The notes below the pieces were generated by a model, which worked only from the letters and a program-made list of their open reading frames with translations, searched no databases and was not told where the DNA came from. From positions 1-39,906 of the forward strand of contig SKPV01000201.1 in NCBI GenBank assembly GCA_007119345.1: 39,906 nucleotides of DNA, written 5' to 3'. The translations under genes and the position numbers were made by a program. Positions 7,643 to 15,257 of this stretch are shown here, piece by piece; position 1 is the stretch's first letter, and the number at the start of each line of letters is the position of its first letter. The DNA comes from Halovivax sp. (GTDB lineage Archaea > Halobacteriota > Halobacteria > Halobacteriales > Natrialbaceae).

Positions 7643-8917
7643 ATGCGTCCCCGCAGACGGACCCTCCTCAAAGTGGCCGGTGCCGTCGGTCTCGGCGGTG
7701 GCGGCGTCGCCTACTGGCAGCGTCGGCGGATCCGGCGTCGGGACGACCTCGACGCGATCGAGACGGCGCTCGACGTCCCGCTTCCGACGGTTCCCGATCC
7801 CGTGACGGTTACCGCCGATCACCTCGAGGCCTCCTACTCGTGGGCCCGCGAGCACGTGGATACGACCGAGCGCAACCTCCCGGAGTCGGAAGCGGAGGGC
7901 TCGAGACACCTCGAGAACGCGAACGAGTATCTCGCGGGCAGGTCTCCCGGCGAGGTCGACGACGGCGACGAGCGACACGATGCGCTCGGAGCCTACCGAG
8001 TCGCGGTCGCCTCGAGCGCGACGGCCCGCGGTCAGTACGCTGAGACCGACGACGGATCGCCGAGCGACGACCTGCAGCGCGCGCACGAGACGCTCGGCGA
8101 CGAGCTCGACGCCTTCGAATCGACGTACGCGGACGAGTCGCTCACCCGCACCGTCGTCCAGGTCGGGCACGTCGAATCGCTCGTCGGAACCGCCGCGTCG
8201 CGTCACTCCCGGGCGGGAGACTTCGTGACGAACGAGCAGCACCGTAACTCGGTGGCCTGGGAGACGGTCGAGACCGGTCGATTCGCGCTGCACGACGCCG
8301 AGCGGTTCCTCGAGGCGCTCGAGTCCGACGACGCGCCGGACCGGGCGGCGGACCTCGAGGACCGATACGATCGACTCGACGAGCGAATCGAATCGGCTAC
8401 CGACGGCGTGGAGTGGGAGTACGAACCCGACGTGCAATCTCAGGCTTACGAGCGGTGGATCGACGTTCGATCGGATCACTTCGGCGAGCCCGAGAGTTCC
8501 AGAGACGACGGTCGGCTCGCCCGGGCCGTGTCGATCCAGGCCGAGAGAGCCACGGTCGCCGAAACGCTGGACGAGTTCGACGACGTTCCCGGCTGGCGCG
8601 ACCTCGGCGACGTCGACGTCGAGCTGATCGACGACGCGGCGGAACTCGTCGACGAGAAGCGAACCGTCCGAGAGCGCCTCGAGGCGACGGCCGACGCGGT
8701 CGGTTCCGATCCCCTCGGCGCCCACCTACTCCGACGGGCGATACGAGGGATCGAACGGACCGATTCGACGCTCGACCGTCTTCGCGACGACGTCAGATCT
8801 TACGATAGCGCGGCGTGGCAGTACGAACTCGATCGCGCCGCGCTCCGATACCGCGGTGGAGTCGCGGACGCCGACGCGATCCCCGACGTCGTCGAAATCG
8901 TCGCCGACCAGGCCTGA
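7643..8917 (+). CDS. Haloarchaeal Tat-type membrane-anchored helical protein of unknown function
   Basis: The N-terminus RPRRRTLLKVAGAVGLGGGG is a twin-arginine-like signal without a following lipobox cysteine, so the protein is probably exported folded and either cleaved or kept anchored by this segment. The other 400 residues are strongly acidic, almost devoid of cysteine and built of long amphipathic helices with regular leucine/alanine spacing (for example DRAADLEDRYDRLDERIES), suggesting helical bundles or coiled coil. I do not recognise the family. The promoter element GACTTATGAG lies about 27 nt ahead of the ATG, so the message is leaderless. It is divergent from the lipoprotein amidohydrolase with 218 bp between starts, and both are extracytoplasmic, which may hint at joint use (weak inference). 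Confidence 0.78.
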   Translation: MRPRRRTLLKVAGAVGLGGGGVAYWQRRRIRRRDDLDAIETALDVPLPTVPDPVTVTADHLEASYSWAREHVDTTERNLPESEAEGSRHLENANEYLAGRSPGEVDDGDERHDALGAYRVAVASSATARGQYAETDDGSPSDDLQRAHETLGDELDAFESTYADESLTRTVVQVGHVESLVGTAASRHSRAGDFVTNEQHRNSVAWETVETGRFALHDAERFLEALESDDAPDRAADLEDRYDRLDERIESATDGVEWEYEPDVQSQAYERWIDVRSDHFGEPESSRDDGRLARAVSIQAERATVAETLDEFDDVPGWRDLGDVDVELIDDAAELVDEKRTVRERLEATADAVGSDPLGAHLLRRAIRGIERTDSTLDRLRDDVRSYDSAAWQYELDRAALRYRGGVADADAIPDVVEIVADQA

Positions 8918-9212
8918 CTGTCGCTAAAGCTCCCTCGTCGGTTGCGGTTCGGGCCCGAAACGCTCGGTTCGGTCTCCGATGACAGGTGATCGAAGCGTCC
9001 GTTCGAGCAACTGATCCGCGATACTCGCTCCGCGGCTCTCGACGAGAAGTAGGTACCGGCTCGACGGGAACGAGGTACCGGCTCGCCGGAGAGAGTGTCG
9101 ACCCGCGCGGTGCCTCGTCGCGCCGAGCAGAGCGACGCGTTCCATCGCTTCGGCCGGAGATTTGTCGCCCCGAGGAACAACACGTATTATTCCGGGGTGA
9201 CTTGCTCCGCGT
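8918..9212. promoter_or_regulatory. Gene-free interval with egsA promoter
   Basis: No credible gene is present. A short direct repeat (AGGTACCGGCTCG at 9051 and 9073) lies in the middle. GTATTATT at 9184-9191 sits about 25 nt before the egsA ATG and is the likely TATA element of a leaderless egsA message. Confidence 0.55.
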
Positions 9213-10274
9213 ATGTTCGAGAAGTCGACGTGGATCCGGCTGCCCCGGAACGTCGTCGTCGGCCACGGGGTGATCGACGAGGTCGTCGCGGTCGTCGACG
9301 ACCTCCACCTCGACGGCCGCCCGCTGCTGGTGACCAGCCCGACGCCGCGGGAGGTGGCGGCCGATCCGATCGCGGCGGCCTTCCGCGAGGCGGGGATCGA
9401 CCCGGCCGTCGTGGAGGTCGAGTCCGCCACGTTCTCCGAAGTCGAGCGCGTGATCGACGCCGTCGAGGCCGAGGAGGCGAACTACCTGGTCGGCGTCGGT
9501 GGCGGGAAGGCGATCGACATCGCGAAGATGACGAGCGACCACTGCGACGTCGGCTTCCTCTCGGTGCCGACGGCGGCGAGCCACGACGGGATCGTGAGCA
9601 ACCGGGGGTCGGTCCCCGAGGGCGACACCCGCCACAGCGTCGCGGCCGAGCCGCCGCTGGCGGTCGTCGCCGACACCGCGGTCCTCGCACAGGCGCCCTG
9701 GCGGCTCACCACCGCCGGCTGTGCCGACATCATCTCCAACTACACCGCGGTGATGGACTGGCGGCTCGCCCACCGGCTGAAGAACGTCGAGTACTCGGAG
9801 TACGCCGCCGCCCTCTCGGAGATGACCGCCGAGATCCTCGTCGACAACGCGGGGATGGTCCGCGAGGGGCTGGAGGAGTCGGCCTGGATCGTCACCAAGG
9901 CGCTCGTCTCCTCCGGCGTCGCGATGTCGATCGCCGACTCCTCGCGGCCCGCCAGCGGCGCCGAGCACCTCTTCTCCCACCAGCTCGATCGCCTGGCCCC
10001 CGGCGCTGCCCTGCACGGCCACCAGGTCGGCGTCGGCTCGATCATGACCGCCTACCTCCACGGGGGGGAACGCGGCTTCTGGCTCGACATCCGGGACGCC
10101 CTCGACAGCATCGACGCGCCGACGACCGCCGCCGAGCTCGGCATCGACGACGAGACCGTGATCGAGTCGCTCACCACCTGCCACGAGATCCGGGACCGGT
10201 ACACGATCCTCGGCGACGGGATGGACGAGCGCGCGGCGCGCGAGGTCGCGAGGAAGACCGGCGTGATCGGGTGA
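9213..10274 (+). CDS. egsA: sn-Glycerol-1-phosphate dehydrogenase
   Basis: This enzyme reduces dihydroxyacetone phosphate to sn-glycerol-1-phosphate with NAD(P)H, the committed step that sets archaeal lipid stereochemistry. It has 353 residues, the standard length. The nucleotide-binding segment is YLVGVGGGKAIDIAK (about 91-105), followed by FLSVPTAASHDGIVSN. The zinc ligands expected for the family are visible as Asp172 in GCADIISN, a histidine in SGAEHLFSHQLD and a histidine in LHGHQVGVG. Its presence independently identifies the host as archaeal. The stop codon at 10272-10274 is immediately entered by a tandem-repeat array. It has its own leaderless-type promoter and no operon partner. Confidence 0.97.
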   Translation: MFEKSTWIRLPRNVVVGHGVIDEVVAVVDDLHLDGRPLLVTSPTPREVAADPIAAAFREAGIDPAVVEVESATFSEVERVIDAVEAEEANYLVGVGGGKAIDIAKMTSDHCDVGFLSVPTAASHDGIVSNRGSVPEGDTRHSVAAEPPLAVVADTAVLAQAPWRLTTAGCADIISNYTAVMDWRLAHRLKNVEYSEYAAALSEMTAEILVDNAGMVREGLEESAWIVTKALVSSGVAMSIADSSRPASGAEHLFSHQLDRLAPGAALHGHQVGVGSIMTAYLHGGERGFWLDIRDALDSIDAPTTAAELGIDDETVIESLTTCHEIRDRYTILGDGMDERAAREVARKTGVIG

Positions 10275-10407
10275 GCCGAATCGCGGGGACCGGATTCGGG
10301 GGGAGCCGAATCGCGGGGCCGGGTTCGGGTAAGTCGATTCGCGGCGACCATGTTCGGGTAAGTCGATTCGCGGCGACCATGTTCGGGTTCACCGAATCGC
10401 AGGGGGC
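10273..10407. repeat. 29-30-bp tandem repeat, five diverged copies, starting in the egsA stop codon
   Basis: The core word TCGCGG/TCGCAG recurs at 10281, 10311, 10339, 10368 and 10397, giving spacings of 30, 28, 29 and 29. The central pair from 10323 and 10352 (beginning GTTCGGGTAAGTCGATTCGC) is identical over 29 bp. The outer copies carry CCGAATCGC instead. The first copy begins at G10273, inside the TGA of egsA. No open frame here looks coding. Confidence 0.9.
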
Positions 10408-10456
10408 CGGCTCCCGTCGACGCGCTCGACCGCGCTCGAAACGTAACGAGTGAAGA

Positions 10457-11527
10457 TCAGTCCCGATCCCCCGCCCGTACCGTCCCGAGCCCGACCGTCG
10501 AAACGTAGAGGACGCCCAGCCCGCCGATCGCCACGTGGACCCAGTAGGTGCTGAGCCGGAAGAGCAACGCGGCGGTCGTCGCCACGTCTCCCGTAAGCGC
10601 GGTCGTCGCGACGAGCAGCCCGGCGAGGGCGACCTCGATGCCGCCCGTCCCGCCGGGGAGCGGCACGATCCCGCCCAGGGCGGCCATCGGCGCGGCGAGC
10701 AGCACGACCGCCAGCGGCACCTGGACGCCGAGGGCGAGGAGCGCCAGCGAGAGCGGGATCACGTTGACGAACCAGCTCGCGAGCGCGATCGCCGCCGCCG
10801 ACGCGAGAATTCGCCGGTCGGTCGCCACGCCCTCGAGCGTTCCGACGAAACCGGTCAGTCGGGCGCGGACCGTCCCGCGCTCGATCGTCGCGCGCGGGAG
10901 GAGCGCGACCGCCGCTTCGACCCGGTCGGCGAGCGCGAACAGCGCCGTTCCGACGGGTCCGCCGCGGACGATCGAGAACAGCGCGACGACGACGAGGACG
11001 GCCGCGACCGTCGCCGCGACGAGGCCCGTCAGCAGCGACCCGGGGACGCCGGCGATCGGCACGGTCCCCGCCGCGCTCCCGACCCAGGCCGCGTCGGCGC
11101 TCAGGAGGACGAGGCCCACGATCGCGACTGTGACGGAGGCCAGGAAGACGAGCACCTCCGCCGCCGTCACGACGGCGAGGTTGTCCTCGAAGCGCGACTC
11201 CGAGGAGCCGGCGAGCAGGTAGGCGGTGACCGGCGCGCCCACCGCCCGCCCCCACGGCACGACGCTCCGGGTGAAGTAGCCCGCGAGGAAGGCGCCGGCG
11301 AAGGGGGCCCCGCGCGCCGATCCGTCGACCGGACCGAGCAGCCGATAGACGACGAGGCCCCTGAGCGCGAGCGTCGCCGCGCCGGCGACGACCGCGCCGG
11401 CGAGGACCGTCGGGTCCGCTCGCGCGACGTTCGCGAAGACCATCTCCCAGCCCGAGACGGAGACGAGCGCGGCGACGACGCCGATCGCGACGGCGAACCC
11501 GACGAGCGCCCGCAGCCGGCGGTTCAC
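10457..11527 (-). CDS. LPG-synthase-TM/UPF0104-type polytopic membrane protein (flippase-like)
   Basis: The protein has 356 residues and about eight hydrophobic segments distributed as in the lysylphosphatidylglycerol synthetase transmembrane family (PF03706). Recognisable family features are GYFTRSVVPWGRAVGAP after the third helix and PLPGGTGGIEVALAGLL near the C-terminus. Related archaeal proteins are annotated as flippase-like or dolichol-phosphate-mannose-associated; the catalytic soluble domain of LPG synthase is absent. The start is the GTG at 11527, supported by TTGAATAGT about 25 nt upstream. It lies 96 nt behind yqeC on the same strand but has its own apparent promoter, so any operon with yqeC is doubtful. 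Confidence 0.88.
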   Translation of the reverse strand: MNRRLRALVGFAVAIGVVAALVSVSGWEMVFANVARADPTVLAGAVVAGAATLALRGLVVYRLLGPVDGSARGAPFAGAFLAGYFTRSVVPWGRAVGAPVTAYLLAGSSESRFEDNLAVVTAAEVLVFLASVTVAIVGLVLLSADAAWVGSAAGTVPIAGVPGSLLTGLVAATVAAVLVVVALFSIVRGGPVGTALFALADRVEAAVALLPRATIERGTVRARLTGFVGTLEGVATDRRILASAAAIALASWFVNVIPLSLALLALGVQVPLAVVLLAAPMAALGGIVPLPGGTGGIEVALAGLLVATTALTGDVATTAALLFRLSTYWVHVAIGGLGVLYVSTVGLGTVRAGDRD

Positions 11528-11623
11528 CCGCGAGAGTACGCGCGCGGACTATTCAACGGCATCGGCGTCGGCGACCGCGCCGGTCGATCGGCCGGTCCGG
11601 GGATCGGGTTCGCCGGCGGGGTC

Positions 11624-12355
11624 CTACCGGACGACGTCCACGACGGGCCGGTCGTCGATCATCCGCGCGAGGACGATCCGCGCCACGTCGCGGCGGTCGA
11701 GGATCCCGGTCGCGATCTCCCGGGCGGTGCGCTCCAGCTCCGGCGAGTCGACCATGTTCACCAGGGGAACGACGGTCGCGTCGGCGGGAATCCCCTTCCA
11801 CCCGCCCCGGTCGCTCGCGAGGACGGTCGCGACGTCGGCGGCGGAGATCCGGTCGCCGGGCGCCAGGCCCGTCAGCGCCCCCACGCGTTCGAGCCGGTGG
11901 ACGTGCTCGTCGGTCAACGCCTTCCCGACGACTCGGACGCTCGCGATCGGGACGACGACGTCAGCCGCCGTCGGAAGCTGGGGTTCCCGCTCCCCCGGCG
12001 CCTTGAACCACCGCGTCCGCGCGCCGTCGGCCTTGACGAGCACGGAGACGTCGTCGTCGACCGCGGCGGCGAGTTCGTCGATCACTGCGGGATCGTAGCC
12101 GAAGTATCGATCCGACCGCTCTCGCTCGCGGACGAGGCCGACGGGCCACTCTTCGACCGAGTCGACGGCCCGAACCGGCGACTCGGTCACCCGCACGTCG
12201 GCGACGCGTTCGGCGAACGGCGGGATGCGGACCGTGGCCGTGACGATCGCCCGGTCGAGCCGGTCGGCGAGCGCGTAGAGCGTCGACTTCTTGCCGCCGG
12301 CGCCGACGACGCAGGTCACGGCCCCGTCCGCGTCCAGGGCGTCGACGAGGTCCAT
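11624..12355 (-). CDS. yqeC: YqeC-type putative molybdenum (selenium-dependent) hydroxylase accessory protein
   Basis: The protein has 243 residues with an N-terminal P-loop (CVVGAGGKKSTLYALADRL), a central VLVKADGARTRWFKAPGEREPQLP segment and a late WKGIPADATVVPLVNMVD motif, which together are the YqeC signature. In bacteria YqeC accompanies selenium-dependent molybdenum hydroxylases and is thought to act in cofactor maturation in the cytoplasm; the precise reaction is not established. No Mo-hydroxylase of the xanthine oxidase type is in the window. The nearby Mo/W proteins are the formate-dehydrogenase-like complex and the AOR-like protein, so its client here may differ. A weak ACTCAAGG element lies about 27 nt before the ATG. 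It is divergent from the 132-residue CxxC protein. Confidence 0.85.
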   Translation of the reverse strand: MDLVDALDADGAVTCVVGAGGKKSTLYALADRLDRAIVTATVRIPPFAERVADVRVTESPVRAVDSVEEWPVGLVRERERSDRYFGYDPAVIDELAAAVDDDVSVLVKADGARTRWFKAPGEREPQLPTAADVVVPIASVRVVGKALTDEHVHRLERVGALTGLAPGDRISAADVATVLASDRGGWKGIPADATVVPLVNMVDSPELERTAREIATGILDRRDVARIVLARMIDDRPVVDVVR

Positions 12356-12444
12356 ACCGCGACCACACCGTCGTCCGCCTTGAGTGCATTCGTCGGCCCA
12401 GTATGCACGTAATTGTCATACCCGTCCGGGAAGTACGCCGGGGC

Positions 12445-12843
12445 ATGGAGATGGAACTGCGGGTGTGCAAGCACTGCTACACCGGGGAGCACGGAAACGA
12501 GCAGAAGACGGCGATCACGAAGGACATGGTCGCCTGCGCCGAGCGGATCCGCGAGTACAAAGATCTCATCAGCCTCGACGCGGTCTACATCACGAAAGTC
12601 GAGGACGGGGACCCGGGCGGCGCGGAGGCCCTCGACGTGATCGTCGCGGGGATCGAGGGGGACACGGTCACCCTGCGAGACACGCAGCTCGTCATCGAGG
12701 ACGACGACGAGAGCGTCCTCGTCTACCCCGAGCCCGCCGACATCGTGGAAGTGCTGACCCGCAACCTCGATCAGATCGGCGAGCGAACCCGCCAGGACGT
12801 CACCGTCGAGCTCTCGCCCGAGAGCGCGGAGCTGCTCGTCTGA
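12445..12843 (+). CDS. Conserved-looking CxxC protein of unknown function (132 aa)
   Basis: The start is taken at the ATG at 12445 (MEMELRVCKHCYTGEHGNEQ) because a TAATTGTCATA element ends about 25 nt upstream; an upstream ATG at 12403 would lie inside that promoter and adds residues that look non-coding. The protein is acidic, with one CxxC pair (VCKHCYTGEHGNEQKT) at the N-terminus, a lone cysteine in MVACAERI, and a beta-rich second half (DVIVAGIEGDTVTLRDTQLVIEDD). The two-cysteine knuckle could bind metal or act in thiol chemistry. I do not recognise the family. It sits divergent from yqeC and 187 bp upstream of the HdrA-MvhD fusion on the same strand, so it may belong to the Mo/W island. 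Confidence 0.75.
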   Translation: MEMELRVCKHCYTGEHGNEQKTAITKDMVACAERIREYKDLISLDAVYITKVEDGDPGGAEALDVIVAGIEGDTVTLRDTQLVIEDDDESVLVYPEPADIVEVLTRNLDQIGERTRQDVTVELSPESAELLV

Positions 12844-13030
12844 TCTCGAGTCGGCCGGAAGCGGCGACGATCCGCGATCGCGGACGTCTCGCGCGACTGA
12901 TCCGCCGCACGCTTCGGGCCCCGCGAACCGCGTATCCACCGATTACCTCGACGAAAACGAACGCTTTCGACGGACACTCACGTTCGACGGCACGACAGCT
13001 TTAGGACACCGATCACGGTACGTGTGAGCA

Positions 13031-15166
13031 ATGAACACTGGCGCGTTCCTCTGTTCGTGCGCCGACACGTGCGACGTCGACCTGTCCGCGGCGCGCGAGG
13101 GCGTCGAGGGAGTCGAGGTGGCGGCGAGCTCTCGCCTGCTCTGCCAGGAGAAACTCGACGCGGTCGACCACGTGATCGAAGAGTACGACCTCGACGAGCT
13201 GGTCGTGACCTGCCCGGAGTCGACGGCCCAGGCGAAGATCGAGCGGGTCGCCGAGGCGCGCGGTCTCCACCCCGAGGACGTCGAGTTCGTCGACCAGCGG
13301 GAGGGCGCCGGCTGGGTGCACGATCGCGACGGCGCGACCGCGAAGACCGCCCGCCTCGTGAACGCCGCGACCGCCCGCCGGCGGGCGGCGTCGATGCCGC
13401 GCTCGAGCATCCACCGTGCGGGGTACGACGTCGCCGTCGTCGGCGATCCGGAGACCGCCGCGGCGCTCGCCGACGCGGCCGACGTCACCCTGATCGCCGA
13501 CGGCGAGGAGCTGGCGACCGTCGACGCGGACCTCGAGGGCGTGACCGTCGAGCGCGGGCGGGTCGTCGACGTGGACGGCACCTACGGCGCGTTCGAGGTG
13601 ACGAGCGAGGCGCGGGTGACCGACGACTGCATCTCCTGCATGAAGTGCGTCCACGAGGGGCCCGACGGATCGGTCACCCGGCGCCCGGTCGACGTCGATC
13701 CCGAGGCGCCCCCGGGCGAGTGGGTCGAGGTCTGCCCGACCGACGCCATCGACCTGGACGGCGTCGAGCGGACGATCGAGTGCGATCAGGTGATCCACCC
13801 CGACGGCGACGACGGCACCGTCGGCGGGCGACGGGGATTCCACGCCGGTCCGGTGGACGCCGCGACGGTCGACGAGATCGAGCGACTGCTGGGCGGGTTC
13901 GAGGGGCGGGACTTCCTCGACCTGGAGATGGACGTCTGCGCCGCCGGTCACAGCGGCGAGCGGGGGTGCAACGAGTGCGTGGAGGCCTGTCCCCACGGCG
14001 CCGTCGAGCGGGCGGCGATCGACGAGGTCGCGTTCCACCTCGACAGCTGCCAGAACTGCGGGGCCTGTACGAGCGCCTGCCCGACCGGGGCGACGCGGCT
14101 GTCCGAGCCGAGCAACGAGCGCCTGGCCCGCGAGGTCGAGGCCATCCTCGCGCCGTCGGGCGGCGACGACGGCCTCGTGAGCGGCCTCCTCGGCGGCGCG
14201 GAGCCCGACATCGAGACGCCGATCGTCGCCTTCGTCTGCTCGGAGCGCGCCGAGGAGGCCCTCCGGGAGTACGGCCGGCTGTCGGCGGCGGGGAAGGTCG
14301 ACGTCGAGTACCCGCCGATCCTTCCGGTCCACGTGAACTGTACCGACACCGTCGGCGAGGCCCACGTCCTCCACGCGTTGGCGGCGGGCGCCGACGGCGT
14401 CGCCGTCGTCGGCTGCGGCGGGCGATGCGTGCACTCGGGCCCCGACCCGAAGGCGGCGCTGGTCGAGCGGCTGAATCGGGCGACGACCGACCTCGGGCTG
14501 GGCGAACGCGTGGCCTTCTTCGCACCCGATCCCGCCGAACCAGAGGCGTTCGTCGAGGAGGTGTCACACTTCGTCGTGACCGACCTCGACGCCTCGCCGA
14601 TCCCGGTCGGCGAACACGAGGCGACCGGCGAGATCGACGATCCCGACCGGGAGAACCCGCCGTTCGACAGCCACGGCTGGACCCTCGAGAGCGTCCGCGC
14701 CATCCTCGAGCACGTCGAGCCCGAACGGGAGGTGATCCGCGGGCTGAAGGACTTCGGGATCGTCGAGGTCGGCGACGGCTGTACGCTCACGCCGACGTGC
14801 TCGAACTATTGCCCCACCGACGCGCTCCGGCGCACCGACTCCGGGCTCGAGTTCAACCACGAGCGCTGCGTCAACTGCGGGCTCTGCGCGGAGGTCTGCG
14901 TCGAGGGGGTGATCACCGTCGAGACGGGGCTCGACACCGCCCTGCTCCCCGAAAATCGCGACGGCGAGGAGCCGGCATGGACGGAGGTCTTCGAGGGATC
15001 GATGCTCGCCTGCCCCGGCTGCGGCCTGGAGTTCACCAGCGAGGCGACCGCGGACGCGATCGAAGAGCGCGTCGGCGAACGGATGGCCGAGCTCGCCCCC
15101 CACGCCGACGAGAGCATCGTCCGATACTGCCCGCAGTGCCGGACGAACTTACTCCACGGCGACTGA
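13031..15166 (+). CDS. HdrA-MvhD fusion iron-sulfur protein lacking the FAD domain (711 aa)
   Basis: Residues 1-120 are an HdrA/QmoB N-terminal domain (GAFLCSCADTC, LLCQEKL, ELVVTCPES, GWVHDRDGATAKTARLV). The FAD domain that should follow is reduced to about 60 residues with VAVVGDPETAAALA where GxGxxG is expected. Then come ferredoxin clusters: C200/C203/C206 with C235, and a two-cluster block at 313-350 (GCNECVEACP, SCQNCGACTSACP). Residues 397-470 are an MvhD/FlpD domain (FVCSERAEEAL, HVNCTDTVGEAH, VVGCGGRC). A further cluster pair (584-594, 613-623) and a C-terminal zinc ribbon (CPGCGLEF and YCPQCRTN) follow. It is a soluble cytoplasmic electron carrier or hub; flavin-based bifurcation appears impossible with this protein alone. 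The promoter-like CTTTAGGACA lies about 30 nt upstream. It converges on the AOR operon. Confidence 0.87.
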   Translation: MNTGAFLCSCADTCDVDLSAAREGVEGVEVAASSRLLCQEKLDAVDHVIEEYDLDELVVTCPESTAQAKIERVAEARGLHPEDVEFVDQREGAGWVHDRDGATAKTARLVNAATARRRAASMPRSSIHRAGYDVAVVGDPETAAALADAADVTLIADGEELATVDADLEGVTVERGRVVDVDGTYGAFEVTSEARVTDDCISCMKCVHEGPDGSVTRRPVDVDPEAPPGEWVEVCPTDAIDLDGVERTIECDQVIHPDGDDGTVGGRRGFHAGPVDAATVDEIERLLGGFEGRDFLDLEMDVCAAGHSGERGCNECVEACPHGAVERAAIDEVAFHLDSCQNCGACTSACPTGATRLSEPSNERLAREVEAILAPSGGDDGLVSGLLGGAEPDIETPIVAFVCSERAEEALREYGRLSAAGKVDVEYPPILPVHVNCTDTVGEAHVLHALAAGADGVAVVGCGGRCVHSGPDPKAALVERLNRATTDLGLGERVAFFAPDPAEPEAFVEEVSHFVVTDLDASPIPVGEHEATGEIDDPDRENPPFDSHGWTLESVRAILEHVEPEREVIRGLKDFGIVEVGDGCTLTPTCSNYCPTDALRRTDSGLEFNHERCVNCGLCAEVCVEGVITVETGLDTALLPENRDGEEPAWTEVFEGSMLACPGCGLEFTSEATADAIEERVGERMAELAPHADESIVRYCPQCRTNLLHGD

Positions 15167-15192
15167 ACCGGCGGCCGGGTGGAGCGGGTTCA

Positions 15193-15257
15193 TCCGATCC
15201 CGTCCCCGATCGTCCCGCTGCTCCGATTCGTCCGATCCCGTCCCCGATCGTCCCGCT
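15193..15257. repeat. 27-bp direct repeat (38-bp period) touching a stop codon
   Basis: TCCGATCCCGTCCCCGATCG continuing to CTCGCT-like CCCGCT is exact over 27 bp at 15193-15219 and 15231-15257. The second copy ends on the first base of the reverse-strand stop codon (15257-15259) of the gene beside it. It lies between two convergent genes. Confidence 0.85.

Noticed and set aside
12403..12444. Upstream ATG as start of the CxxC protein
   Set aside because: The added 14 codons contain the TAATTGTCATA promoter-like element, and the inner ATG at 12445 has the expected leaderless spacing.
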